Shown here: positions 24,681 through 36,612 of the stretch, one piece after another
How positions within the stretch are numbered: position 1 is the first letter of the stretch
How the letters are laid out: every line of letters begins with the position of its first letter
Assembly (NCBI GenBank): GCA_029718625.1
Contig: CM056380.1
Location: 100,241,971-100,305,970 of the forward strand
Direction of reading: 5' to 3'
Length of the DNA stretch: 64,000 nucleotides
From: Synaphobranchus kaupii
Taxonomy: Eukaryota; Chordata; Actinopteri; Anguilliformes; Synaphobranchidae
Notes under the pieces: generated by a model
Database searches by the model: none
What the model was told of the DNA's origin: nothing
What the model saw: only the letters and a program-made list of their open reading frames with translations
Translations under genes and position numbers: made by a program

Positions 24681-25380
24681 CCAGTAGTGTTCATTAAAGC
24701 AGTATGGATTCCTCGTTATGCACTCGCAAGGCAACAACACAAAATCTTCAAATCTTTAGCTGCAATATGCTATGCAGAGCAATTCTATAGAGCCAATTCA
24801 TTAGAGAAACAGGCTTTAAATTCTCGAACTGCTGAATCTACAGACTATCAAACAGAGGCTGTGGAAACTGCCGCTGCAGGTTGGAACCTCTTCAATGGTG
24901 CAGGATTAAAATTAATATACATTTGACAAGGTTCAGGGCCCCATTACATTATTGGTGTTCATACTTCATTTCTTCTGCCATTTAGCCTCTGAAAAGCTTG
25001 GCCTTTGATCGCTGCAGGCCTGCCTCATCTTGCTCCCCGTTCAGTCTGTAAAAGTGTAACGGCTCGTATGCGAAAGCTGTGAAAACAGAGCACAGAGCTG
25101 ACCGGCTGACTGGACAGAACCCATCGATGCCCGGCTTCTCATAACATCAGACCAGCCTGATGGGCAGTGTATAAGCAAAAGACACAAATGGATGGGGAGA
25201 TTGTTCTTGACATCTTTGAGCAAACGTTGCCAGTTTAAAAACCTTCAAAAATCTTCATTCCATGGGGAATCTGTGGTCCTATATGGCTCAAATCTAGTGG
25301 AAATGGTGACATCATAAAAAGTCTCCAGGAAACGGGACCGGGCATCGTATGTGTGTCAATCATGAAGACTTTACACAATG

Positions 25381-26557
25381 CTGCGTTTCCCCTATAATTG
25401 TACAGGCCTGGCATGTTGCCAGGCCAACCGGAACCCCCGCAAGGCCAACAAAATCCTTTTATTTTATTCCAAAAATAACACAAAATTCCTATTAATTCGG
25501 AAATCAATAACCAATTGCGCTTCGGAGCCTCTGTGCGGCGCTGTTCCTAAACGTGAGTCAACCTGCTGGCTTCTCAATGTGAAAGTAAGTGTCTGACGTT
25601 TAAAATGTACTTGTGTAACTGCAATGTCACCGTATTTGTCTGGTTTGTGCTGTCAATACTACAACCTAACGGTACCACATGTTCATGACCATTATATCGA
25701 TATGGTTGGATATAACATTACTTCCATATTCCATCATAATATTATTGCATCAGCACTATTTAAATAATCAACTAGCTAGCTAGCATTATACAGATACTTC
25801 CTCTAATAGCGAGCGAAAGCTATCAATGTTGTGACTGATCAGTGTGAGCGAGTTTGCAAAGACGATTTCCCCCACAATGCAACTTACGGCGAGTTATTAC
25901 TACAATCAATAGCTAACGTGAGCATGGCGCTGCCTGTGGCAAAGTATCCATATCATGATGCCAGGGTGAAATTTTTGTCCAAGTCAAAGAAGATTAAGTG
26001 CAGCAATGAATCATGTGCACTGTGTTCATGATGTGCTAATGTTCCACAAAGGTCAGAGGATTGTCGACATTAATACACAAGGTGCTGCATAAAACCTTGG
26101 CAAAGCTGCAAAGTAATGGCAGGTGTTTTCTTTTCCTTCAATAGCAATGCTTAAGAACGACCCCAACAACTCTGTTGCGCTTTAGTTTAATCCAATGCAA
26201 TTTAATTTGATCTAATATATTTGTATTGATTGTTCTAAAAAAAACTTGTCATTGAAGTTTGTAACCATGTTAAAGATGATCTGTATGCAATTTTGGAGTC
26301 TTAATTATATTGTGGCACAGGTTACACAGCTTAGTATTTGTGCAATAAATGTAGCGTATTAAGTCATCCTCTCCTTGTGATCATTTTGTTTAAAGTCTAG
26401 AAGACGCAGAGCAAACAAAAATTTGAATACAAGTATAAATTCTAGACCGTCTGGTACACCATCCGCCCGAAGCCAACAATGCCAATATCCTGCAAGTCTG
26501 TTTAGGGGTTTTTGGTGCTTACCACAAGGCCTGAAAGAAACTCTAGGGGAAACACTG
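25381..26557. mobile_element. hAT-like DNA transposon, probably non-autonomous
   Basis: The left end reads CTGCGTTTCCCCTATA and the right end, inverted, CAGTGTTTCCCCTAGA; CAGTGTTTCCC is a typical hAT terminal sequence. Both ends continue into CAGGCCT after about 13 bases. CAATG stands directly outside each end (25376-25380 and 26558-26562). hAT elements normally make 8-bp duplications, so either only five bases are preserved or the class is wrong. Inside is a 66-codon plus-strand frame (25831-26031) with no recognised domain. Confidence 0.5.
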
Positions 26558-26562
26558 CAATG

Positions 26563-27336
26563 TAATTTTACTTAAATGTCATTTTACTTAAATTTAAATT
26601 AAAATTTACAAGGAGCACATTGGCAGTGAGAATTTGAATCATGATGAAAGGGGATGCTATTCTGCACATAAATGTTCATTATATTGTCATAAGTCATAAG
26701 GTTATGGATTACTTTAATTACAATATGATTGGAAATACAGATATTCCATATCAGACCTGCATCATGTTGGTTACCCCTGCATTTTTTAGTTTGGATGGTT
26801 AGGGTTGTTTTTTTCTCTCGTTTTTTGTATAATGTTACTATTTGTGTTTCAAAACCATTACATCATTGTTTGCCTTTCCCGTGGTGCAAACGTCTGTGGC
26901 TTGTTTCCTTTGAATGATTTTCCTTGGAAACACTGGCTTCCTATTTACGATCAAAGCCTTTTGTTCTCACAGCCCCCTAGCCTTCACACCGTGCTTAAGG
27001 CTACATGCAATATACGAATGCTTGTTTCAAAACGAATGACGCCTCTCTTTGGGTTACACACAATTAGCCCTTAATGACAATCAATTAAGCAAACCATTAG
27101 TACGTGACAATGTATAGCTTTTTTCAGCTACAATATGCTATTGTAATATGTTCAAATTCAAGTATTACCTCAAAATTCCAAAAATACCATGTGAAGTAAT
27201 GATAAAAATAATTTCTTTATACATTTTTGCATTGCACTTATTAAAAATGTTTTCCCTCACAGCAATGGATGCAAATCCCAAAGGGCATATTGTCCTGTAA
27301 TTCACACATTAACTAACAGATAAAGCCCAGTACACA
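26563..27336. other. Intronic non-coding stretch, no gene seen
   Basis: AT-rich, short chance frames only, no motif recognised. Confidence 0.6.
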
Positions 27337-27475
27337 TAAAATGCAGTATGCATGCATGTTAAATAGCAGTATAAATAAAATGCAGTATGCATGCATGTTA
27401 AATAGCAGTATAAATAAAATGCAGTATGCATGCATGTTAAATAGCAATAAATAAATAGCAGTATAAATAAAATGC
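27337..27475. repeat. 39-bp tandem repeat, 3 copies plus partial
   Basis: Units start at 27337, 27376 and 27415 and each contains TATGCATGCATGTTAAATAG. The first two are identical by eye; the third has a 12-14 base AATA-rich insertion, and a partial fourth begins near 27468. As 39 is a multiple of three, the array reads through without stops on the minus strand, which is not evidence of coding. Confidence 0.92.
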
Positions 27476-27929
27476 CTGTAGCGCTACCTAGGTTCACTTC
27501 AGTATGAGAACTGAGGAATAGATCTTAGCCAGCTTAGCCAGCGTCAATAAGAGGACACTAAGGTGTAGTAGACTTCCAGGCCACAGGGCCCGGAGAGACT
27601 GGTTGAGACATAGCCTCTCTCCAGCCAATCGATAGCTTTGGACTGAGATGGAGAGAAGTTGCTCTCCTCAGCAAGTCGTCTTCACAGAGTGGGCTGAGCG
27701 CAAAAGGCCTCCTCCAGCACTAAATCCTTACAGAGAGCCGGTAAACTCCACTGTATCCCTGTAAAATCACACATATGTGTGTCGCAGCTGGCCGTAGAGT
27801 CCAGGTCAACCTTTCACGCCTATTGATTACGGCTGCCATCAATACAGCGTACGGTAAACGATTCACCGTGTATTATTTGATCGACGACTAAGTCCCATTC
27901 CCATTTTTTTAAATATTTCGCTGTATTAA

Positions 27930-28585
27930 AGGAATAGTTCGGAATTTTGGACATAATGTCTCAATTACGACTTACCCATGATGTAGTTGATTGATGGAAA
28001 CCATTTTCAGCTAATTCCATGCTGTCCCTTCTTTTGGACATACACACGTTGCTAATGCTAGCGCAACTCTAAGGTAACCGGTAGCATCCACTACCAAATG
28101 TACTTAAACACTCCACAGTGCACCCAAAACAAATAAAATACCATGACAGTCTATCTGGGGAGCGATACTTTACGTTACCTACAAATGTATTGCCGGCACT
28201 GGTCGACTACAACAACAAAGAAGAGCAACAAGTTGCAATGGCCACGTTCGCTCTGCCACCGTACGCCGTACTTCCACAGAGAATATAGGTCAGCACAAAG
28301 TAGAGGATTCAACGATAGTTTGACTTCAAAAATGATGGTATAAACATCAAAATACCCCCGATAGACTGTCGTCGTATTTTCTTTTCTTTGGGTGCGCTGT
28401 GGAGTGTTTAAGTGCATTTGGTAGTGGATGCTACCGGTTACCTTAGAGTTGCGCTAGCATTAGCAACGTGTGTATGTCCAAAAGAAGGGACAGCATGGAA
28501 TTAGCTGAAAATGGTTTCCATCAATCAACTACATCATCGGTAAGTCGTAATTGAGACATTATGTCCAAAATTCCGAACTACCTCT
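27930..28585. mobile_element. TTAA-target foldback DNA transposon (Kolobok/piggyBac-type MITE)
   Basis: Two inverted arms of 198 bp (27930-28127 and 28388-28585) match at about 192 positions by eye, with no gaps. TTAA flanks both ends (27926-27929 and 28586-28589). The end sequence AGGAATAGTTCGGAATTTT resembles the AGGGATAGTTCA... ends of fish TTAA-target elements. The 260-bp centre has no transposase. The high arm identity suggests a recent insertion or gene conversion between arms. Confidence 0.88.
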
Positions 28586-29050
28586 TTAAGGCAAAACCAC
28601 TGAGCTCCATCCATTACAATAAAACCTTTTTTTTAATCTTTTCAAACTTAAAGTTCATGCAGCACGAGCAAACTTTTGGACTTTCTGATAAAAGGTTTAA
28701 CTTCTGATAATAAACTAGAATACATCATCTGAATTAAAAGGGTTGGAGACCCATCCCAATCAACACGGTGTAACCATCATTAACATGCAAATCTCATGAA
28801 CCTTGCTCAGCTCTATCTGGAAAAGATTAATGAAAGGCAGCGTTCCTTTCAGAGGTTTAAAAAAATGCCGGAGCTTCTTATGACGGAGAGCGAGATTCAG
28901 AAGCATGAGCGTCTCTTTTTTTTCCCAAAACATCTTAGGAGCCAGGGGGGTCCCAATCCCCAGCTTGGGAACCAGCGCCACAGACCATAACATGGTCTAA
29001 AAGTTGAACAATCACCCGTCAACCACAACCACAGTAGGATAACACATTAA

Positions 29051-30026
29051 GGGCTCTATTTTCAAACCAGCGCAAGGGGACGGTATAGTCAAACGCAAGC
29101 TTGTTGACAGCATCAACGTCTTAAAACTGGCGCTATGGCGTTTCTCAGCAATACCGCTAGGATCAACAAATTCTCAACATAACATCCTTTCGCTTGCGCT
29201 GCAGTGGGATGGGTGGCGCTGTCTGGGGCGTGTTCTAAAATACTTTCGGCTCAGTGACAATTTGAACCAACGAAAACCCATTGCGTTATGATCAGCTGGA
29301 ACCACCTCCTAGCGGGAACGCAATAGACTCTGGCAATTTGGCAACTTATTCGTCATGTAGTTCTATGTAGTGTCTATAGGTGATGCCAACATTACACTTC
29401 CATTTAATGAACAAATAGCCTATAATTATTATTAATTAATTAATTTTAATTTAAACTACTAGAATAAAACAGGACAGCTTACAAGAAACTTGCGATCATG
29501 TAGGCCAATAGCCTATAATATACAAATTACACATTGACACAGTTGAATCATAAGCCTACCATTTGAATCATAATTATGCCTACATCACCTAATGTAGGCT
29601 AATTAATGCATTCGCCACCTCCTCCCGTGCCTTCCGAACTTCTGGGAGACGAGGTGGTGTGGATTGTGATCCATAAATTACTACAGTCCTAGCCTGTACT
29701 TCTGTTGCAAGTATGTCTGATTCCTGTGCGGAAAATCGCTCTTGTCGTTGACGGTCCAGTGCGTTTGGGTTGCTCATTATGAAATTGCATGGAGCGATTG
29801 CGTTCCAACTGGCTTTTTTTTAAAGCATGAGAACAACAATTTGATTGGCTACCATAGAGACACACCTTGGACATTTAAACCCAGCCTTTTAGCAATACCG
29901 CCATAAGGTGCGCCAAGATTGCTGTCATGAAATTACCAAATTTCTCGCCGACACGCCCTCAGAGCGATACCGCCAAGCGATTACTCTTGCGGTCACCATT
30001 GCGTTTGGTTTATTAAAATAGAGCCC
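29051..30026 (-). mobile_element. PIF/Harbinger-like non-autonomous element with MYB/SANT-like frame
   Basis: Terminal inverted repeat GGGCTCTATTTT at 29051-29062 and its complement at 30015-30026. GCG-rich subterminal repeats (CAATACCGC..., GCGCAAG.., CAAACGC) lie near both ends, as in fish Harbinger-type elements. A clear 3-bp target duplication is not seen. The only gene content is the 62-codon frame described separately; no DDE transposase is present. Confidence 0.65.
29589..29777 (-). CDS. MYB/SANT-like DNA-binding domain protein of a transposon (short)
   Basis: The 62-residue frame begins MSNPNALDRQRQERFSAQES and continues with DILATEVQARTVVIYG. The pattern R.R..RF...E...L..EV..R...IYG matches the start of MYB/SANT-like domains that Harbinger elements encode to bind their own termini and assist transposase import. 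It is intact but shorter than typical (family proteins are usually well over 150 residues), so it is probably truncated. The start is an ATG at 29777, with no better upstream choice. Function in this copy is doubtful. Confidence 0.5.
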   Translation of the reverse strand: MSNPNALDRQRQERFSAQESDILATEVQARTVVIYGSQSTPPRLPEVRKAREEVANALISLH

Positions 30027-31031
30027 CATCTGTTTCAATACCATTATGGTGAAGAATTGTCCACTTGGACCAACAAGGTCCACCCATGTTTTTTTTTCCC
30101 CACCATTTTGGCCATTTTCAGCATTGCAGTTGAACCCGGCTCATTTATGCCCATGCAGCTATGCTTATGTTTGGTATTTTTGGGTATTGCTTTTTTAATT
30201 CTTCTTCTTTTCGTCGTTTGGGAGAACTGGATACAAGTTGTTGGGGAGAGAACTCAATAGTGACAAGGTTATAAAATGGAGGGCTGGAGGACAGGAATGG
30301 CTTGTAATTTCTCAAAAATACAATTATGTGATGTATACACATTGTATGTGTACCACTTAGCGTGGCTTGCAGTATAAAGTACTGAGGAACCCACCAGTAA
30401 TGTATGCCTGTGTACTTCACCTGTTCCATATGCAACCTCATCTCATGCTGTGTCTAACTAAATTATTTATAGGATGGATAATGAAAGGGACATTTTTAAT
30501 GATGGGATCGGGTGACTATACACTAAACTGCATGGTGAAGGGTAGAGATGTTAAGGTAAAGTCAAATTCTGAGTTTCGACAGCGAACTGCTCCTCCCCCT
30601 GCACACCCACATCCCTGTGTAGTGCACAGATGGTTTGAAGTTAAAGAAAGAGTATTACCATCACATAATGAGTGATAGGTTAAACAGTTATATAGGATTT
30701 CACTTTCAAGAAGAAAAAAGAGAGACGGTATTGACTTATTGTACCACAACAAAGCATGAAAGAGAGAGAAGAGTCAAAATGAGACAATGCATTGTGAAGG
30801 CAACCTCTACAATTGTTTGCCTAATCACTTCCAAATGTCTCAATGCATGTCCACTCAGGCCAAAATGTCAAGCGCAATTTATCCGTCAGTCAGTCAAATG
30901 GCACGGTCCGCAGCCCTGCTGTGTGTGAAGGCTTGTTCTTGTTGCCATGGTTATCCCAGGCACCTGATTTCAATCCCACAAGCGTCTTGTTTACATGCTC
31001 CACAGTGTGCTCTGTAGAGTGCTTAAGGTAC
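30027..31031. other. Intronic non-coding stretch, no gene seen
   Basis: AT-rich, frames under 105 codons with no recognisable domain. Confidence 0.55.
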
Positions 31032-31126
31032 ACTGCCCGGCGTTTAACCAGGCAGGGGGGGGGACTGCCCGGCATTTAACCAGGCAGGGGGGGGACTGCC
31101 CGGCGTTTAACCAGGCAGGGGGGGGG
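31032..31126. repeat. G-rich tandem repeat, 31-32 bp unit, 3 copies
   Basis: Units begin at 31032, 31064 and 31095 with ACTGCCCGGCRTTTAACCAG and each ends in a run of 8-9 G. The copies are nearly identical apart from one G/A change and G-run length. Confidence 0.93.
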
Positions 31127-34100
31127 ACATGCTGCTTTACTGTAAAGAAGGTAAATAAAAGCCGATTCCGATTCCCCATCGGAAAAAAAAAACACACAGG
31201 TGGTGCTGCTGTGTCGTAACAGCTCCACGCATGTCAGGCCCCAGGCTTAACTGACACATACCTCTCAGCTCACATTCCCTCGCGTGGCTCCGCCCCAGCA
31301 ACCTGCAACAGGTGTACCAGAGGTATGCGCAAACGGGAGTTTCGCTCAAACTGGTCGGACGAGAATGACCGGGGGAACAGGTGTGCCCATGCGCACGGCG
31401 GTGCCGGACACGCCATCAAAACGCCCTCTGGTATGCGCGACGCCCAGAGCAGTGGAACAGGTGGGTCCGCTACACCCGCGGAACAGCATTTTACACCCCC
31501 GCCCCACCCACCCACCCCACCCCTTCAACCACGCATCCCAAAACATGACCCTTGTGAAAATACACGGTCCATGTCCCACTCAGGATAAGGAACTAAAGAG
31601 AGCCATCACGACATATATCCCTGTGTGGATCCACGTGAGCCGTCTCTTGTGGAAATAACCCCTATGACTCAAGGAGAACAGTGTAGACCTGCGCTGACCC
31701 ATGCCGTGAGACGCGCAACAGGTGAAACCAGAGAGAAGGCACAGTCCGAACCGGACGAGCCACATTCCAGACAGATTCCACATTCCGAGACCACTTAAGC
31801 AGGAGCCATTTAAGAAAAAATGTCACTGACATGTCTGAGGGAACAACAACCCTGCTAAAGGTAGCACAGTCCCTCGCTACATTCCTTTACCCCTTTTCTC
31901 CTGTTTTTAAAGCTCTGGGTGTCATGTGAGATCTCTGGCGCTGCTGAGGACCTGTCATAGTATTTTTTTATTTTTTTCTTTCATAATGATTGGTGCACAT
32001 TCCTGTTGGCTTTCGGCCAAATTCCATTCCTACGAGAAAAATGTCTCCCTTTTAGTCGGAGGATTGGAAACTCTTGCGGTCCCACCTCGCAGAACCCCTG
32101 AAATCCCACACAAATACAACGGAGATCTCAAGTCCAAAAAGGCATAGAGAGAGAACAAAGGCAGAAACATAACTGTATAGCGCAATAAGAGTGGCACAGA
32201 GTGGATCAATTCAACTGAATCCTGCAGAAAGATTACAGGAGACACGTGTATTTCAATGAAATAAAAAAACATTAAAGTGAAAAATAAAGGAACCTATAGC
32301 ATATTCATGGGTCAATTACACAGTACTTCTCATTTCTCTGGAAAATACAGCCACTCATGCAAAACTTCTCTAATATCACCCATAGTCAAGGGAAGCTGCT
32401 GTCTACATCGACCAATATGAAAATTAACCCGAAAATGATTTATTCCTCTTTCTTGTTGAAACAGTGAAAATTGCAGTACTGAACTGATATAACAAACGCA
32501 GAGCTGATTTAAAAATATGCTATAAAACATGGTGTAAACAGATATCCCATATAGCCTTAGAGTGAACTGCAGCACAGACACTATCATTAACTGTGCTGTG
32601 CACAGACATGTGGGGCCAGAGTCGAAGGCCAGAGACAGAGTAGACAACCCAGAGAGAAATTAAAGATTAAAATCAGTCTGGGGTTTCAACCACAGGACCA
32701 AACACAAGTGCACGTTTTGAACACTGCTATCTGTATCGGCTGCACTTCCTCGAGATAACCAAAATCGATGCCTCCGATCGATGGGACTGAATTGATTTGG
32801 AGACTGATAGGGAAATAAAATGTTTCTTCAACGAGCTTCTAAACTCCTGGGTCAGTCCTAGAGGACGAGAACAAGCATCTGCATCAACAATACATTTCTC
32901 CCTTTCTTAACGAGCTGCTTTTCAGCTTACGTGGAGACCTAGTTCCTGCTTCAAACAGATGGCGAGATACAGTGCATTAAATGTCTATGAAATGCCACCC
33001 TACCAATTGTGCCTGAATATAGTCATCTACTGTAGGTCTAGATGGAGAAAAAAATAAAATCAGAAAAGGCTTTCTGAAGTTGCACATCTCTTTAAAATGA
33101 CCTATTCCACTGAAACAACAGGAACATGGTCCATTTTATTTCTGGAACCAGCCGTAATGCACGCACAACATTTCAGAGTGCTCCACACATGTAAGTCCAG
33201 TTGATCACATATGTGCTGTGGTGTTGGTGAGAAGTGGGGCTGAGGATTGGGGTGGCTTGAGGTCAGAACTACCATACAAATGGATTCAGCAAAATCGGAG
33301 GTGAAGCGGTGCAGTAAACGGAGCATTTCACCGCTGTGGCATCTGTACGGCACCATATCTACAACATGACTACAACATGGCAGGGAAAACATAGCCAGAT
33401 GTCAGAGGTATGAAGCATTGCTGAGGTTTTCTTGGTTTTGGGGCCTTCTTGGCACATCAAGACTCTCAGATTTCACAAAAATACTCTTGTTTTCATGAAA
33501 GACGACCCAGAGGCGAGGCCTTTTTTCTTTTTTAAAGAACAGAGCTCTCGAGACCTTTGAAGACATTTTTTCTTAAAGTCCAGTCCACCCATGTATTTTT
33601 AATCCTGAAACAATCCCCCAGAGAGTGCGCACACAACTGTGCTCCTGGTTCATTCTAGCCGTTTGATACTAGCGTGTCTAATATAACGGGCAGTTACTGG
33701 AGAACTTTTCAGCAAAAAAAGTTTCAGAAAACGAAAACTTTAAGGTCTGAGTGATTTGTTCTCAAAAGCGACACATGCTTATAATTGATTAGTCATGCTC
33801 TAATCTTCACAGACGAGGCCGCCACGGCCACCTGAATCATTCACAGCGGCCTTTCTCCTTCAGTCAGTACGTACAAAGTGATTCTCTGGACTTTCAGGTG
33901 TCTCATTTACTTCTGGATAGACAAATCAAAGAAGAAATGACAAGAGAGCCGAGACACTTCTTGTGAACAGGAATCAGTCACATCATCCCGCCGTGCATAA
34001 AAAGGCGGCGATGCCCCAGCTAAATCTGTACACTCTTTACTGTGGGCATAGGAGTGGCAGTTTTCAACTGATTGCAGAATTACAGACTCTCCCAAAAGAA

Positions 34101-35974
34101 TCACAACAGCTCAACCTATTCCTGGAAAATTTTAACTAGCACAGCCCCAAAAAAAAACCTTTACTGACAAAAATAAAAACTTTACTATAGTTATTCTAAC
34201 CTCCGAAAGGGCAATCCACCCTATGGTGCAAGCTGTACCGCACTCTTACTGGAAAGCCCCTCAGCTTTGTGGAAGTAATACAGGAAGACTGATACAGATT
34301 TTCAATAATTTCGCCAACATCCCCACAGCCTCCATATGGAGGTTTGCTGGTTTGTTACACTGGGGGGTGACTACAGTGTGGTGTAAACATTCACATGCGC
34401 AAAAAAGCGCATCCCGGCAGGCCGGAGGCCGGAGGCCTCGACCCTAACCCTGTTACGGCATGGGGGTCTCTGGTGTGGAGCGGAGTCTTCCAGAGCTACC
34501 GGCTCCATTTGGGAACAGGCCTCACAGCCCTGACCTCTCAGAGTCAGCCTGCGCCGTGAGGAAACGGCCGCAGCGAGGCGACTGGCGTCGCGGCCCTCGA
34601 CCGAGGAGCACGTCACGCGCAGCGAGTCAGACTGGGAAACGGGCGGAGGCGAAACACTCACCGGACTGGGATAGATAATTACACGCCGCCCAAGAGATAC
34701 TTTTTCAATTAAACTGATTGATGTTAGCGGGGGAAGAACAAGTAATGGCAAGACAGCACTGGCCATGAGTTCTGTTGCTAAGAGGAGGGCCAGTGTCGTG
34801 TTAAAAGAGACAGCACTTTAGTTTAAAACACATTATTGGATGAGAACATTGCCAGGGTAATGAAACTGCCTAGATACGAAGCATCAGATATTCAGTAAAA
34901 ACCCCTTACACCACAAAATAATCAATCCGCACTAAATCACAATTCTTAATGGGCTGATGTCTCCTTACTTCATTTTCCACTCAAAAATAAATAAAGCAGT
35001 TGATTTAGTTTCATAAATTCACGGACACTGTTGGTGTACTGGTAATTACTCCACGGCTTGCTGTTGCACTAAAACACTATGCTATGATATTGAATTGCGT
35101 CAGTATCCCGCACGACACTGATATGGTTTGATCGCAGAAAAATTCAACTCATAAACTCTCCTTGGGTAGATACAACGCACAATAATGGTGTCTGTTGTTT
35201 GACACGAGATCAGTTCCTGCTGTAATATGGAAGCGCACGTCTATAACTACTACAGCCAAACCCAGTTCCTTGGTTCGCGCAGGAGAAGCTCTGTAGTCTT
35301 GGCAGTGCAGTAGCGCCCAGCCCTGTTGGGGGAGGCGCTACAGACGCGTGTCCACCTGATTCTGAGCGGGCACCCCTGCGTGGCAACACCTGCTTGCGCG
35401 GTGCCATAGTCATGAAGCAGCATGCTGCCATCCATCTCCCAGGTGGGCATCGTCATGGAGACGAATCCCCTCTCCCCGTTTCAACAGTGAGAGTAAAAAC
35501 CATTTACCAGCCAGGCCGCATTGACGATTTGATGCAGAAAGGCTTCTCCAAATGCCCTTTCGTCAAGGACACAGTGCAAAGTCAGATATAATAAAAAACA
35601 GAACAAAAGAGAAAGAAGAACATTAAGCAGCCAAAGCAACTCCTTGGTGCCACATACAAACTTTAGACGCACAATACTACCTCAGTGTCAGTGTCACAGT
35701 TTGTCTCTGTAGTCTGAGCTGTATTATGGAGTACAGGCTATGGGTTTCTGGTCTCTATTCCCAAGGACATGTGTGTGCTTGGCCATTTCAAAGAGAAGCC
35801 AGCAGAATAAAGGCCTTTGCTTTAATGAGATTTGTGTAATCGGGCCCCAGGGCCTGGGTAGACTTTAATTAAAGGTAATTAGAAGGAAAATAGAGAGAGA
35901 AAATATTCCATCTCTTAAGAATTGGACACTAAAATAAGCATGCTCACAAAACAAATAAAGCAAACACGCAAGAT
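31127..35974. other. Intronic non-coding stretch, no gene seen
   Basis: It includes a C/CA-rich patch (31480-31530) and a CpG-dense patch (34390-34680) that starts with short GGCCGGAGG duplications. Overlapping antisense frames in the GC-rich parts (124 codons at 31284-31658, 131 codons at 34371-34766) have no known motif and are treated as chance. Confidence 0.5.
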
Positions 35975-36612
35975 CGCATGCAAAGATTCAACAACACTGC
36001 ATGCATTTCACATGCCTGCATGCAAAAATGCAACATCACTGCATGCATTTCACATGCTTGCATGCAAAGATGCAACATCACTGCATGCATTTCACATGAT
36101 TGCATGCAAAGATGCAACATCACTGCATGCATTTCACATGCCTGCATGCAAAGACGCAACATCACTGCATGCATTTCACATGCTTGCATGCAAAGACGCA
36201 ACATCACTGCATGCATTTCACATGCCTAGCATGCAAAGACGCAACATCACTGCATGCATTTCACATGCTTGCATGCAAAGACGCAACATCACTGCATGCA
36301 TTTCACATGCCTAGCATGCAAAGACGCAACATCACTGCATGCATTTCACATGCCTGCATGCAAAGACGCAACATCACTACATGCATTTCACATGCTTGCA
36401 TGCAAAGATGCAACATCACTGCATGCATTTCACATGATTGCATGCAAAGACGCAACATCACTGCATGCATTTCACATGCCTGCATGCAACGACGCAACAT
36501 CACTGCATGCATTTCACATGCCTGCATGTAAAGACACAACATCACTGCATGCATTTCACATGCCTGCATGTAAAGACGCAACATCACTGCATGCATTTCA
36601 CATGCCTGCATG
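35975..36612. repeat. 42-bp minisatellite, 15 copies
   Basis: Each unit contains CAACATCACTGCATGCATTT followed by CACATGC and a GCATGCAAAGAYG segment. Fifteen CATTTCACATG landmarks can be counted. Most units are 42 bp, and two carry an extra base (CCTAGC for CCTGC). The order of variants (cttg, attg, cctg) near the start recurs near the end, suggesting block duplication. Because 42 is a multiple of three, long repetitive frames occur on both strands; none is regarded as a gene. Confidence 0.97.

Larger units (their letters stand above)
19107..25375. other. Intronic non-coding stretch, no gene seen
   Basis: Mostly AT-rich with homeodomain-like TAATTA clusters (19388-19412, 21468-21481, 23675-23699). 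It contains a CpG-dense patch (22320-22640), a 23-base C run (24198-24220) and a TG microsatellite (24656-24680). No protein, RNA gene or transposon was recognised. Confidence 0.5.

Noticed and set aside
27309..27497. Repetitive minus-strand frame with 13-residue repeats
   Set aside because: It is the 39-bp tandem repeat read through, not a gene.
35975..36612. Possible CRISPR array
   Set aside because: Units are contiguous near-identical copies without unique spacers, and the DNA is vertebrate.
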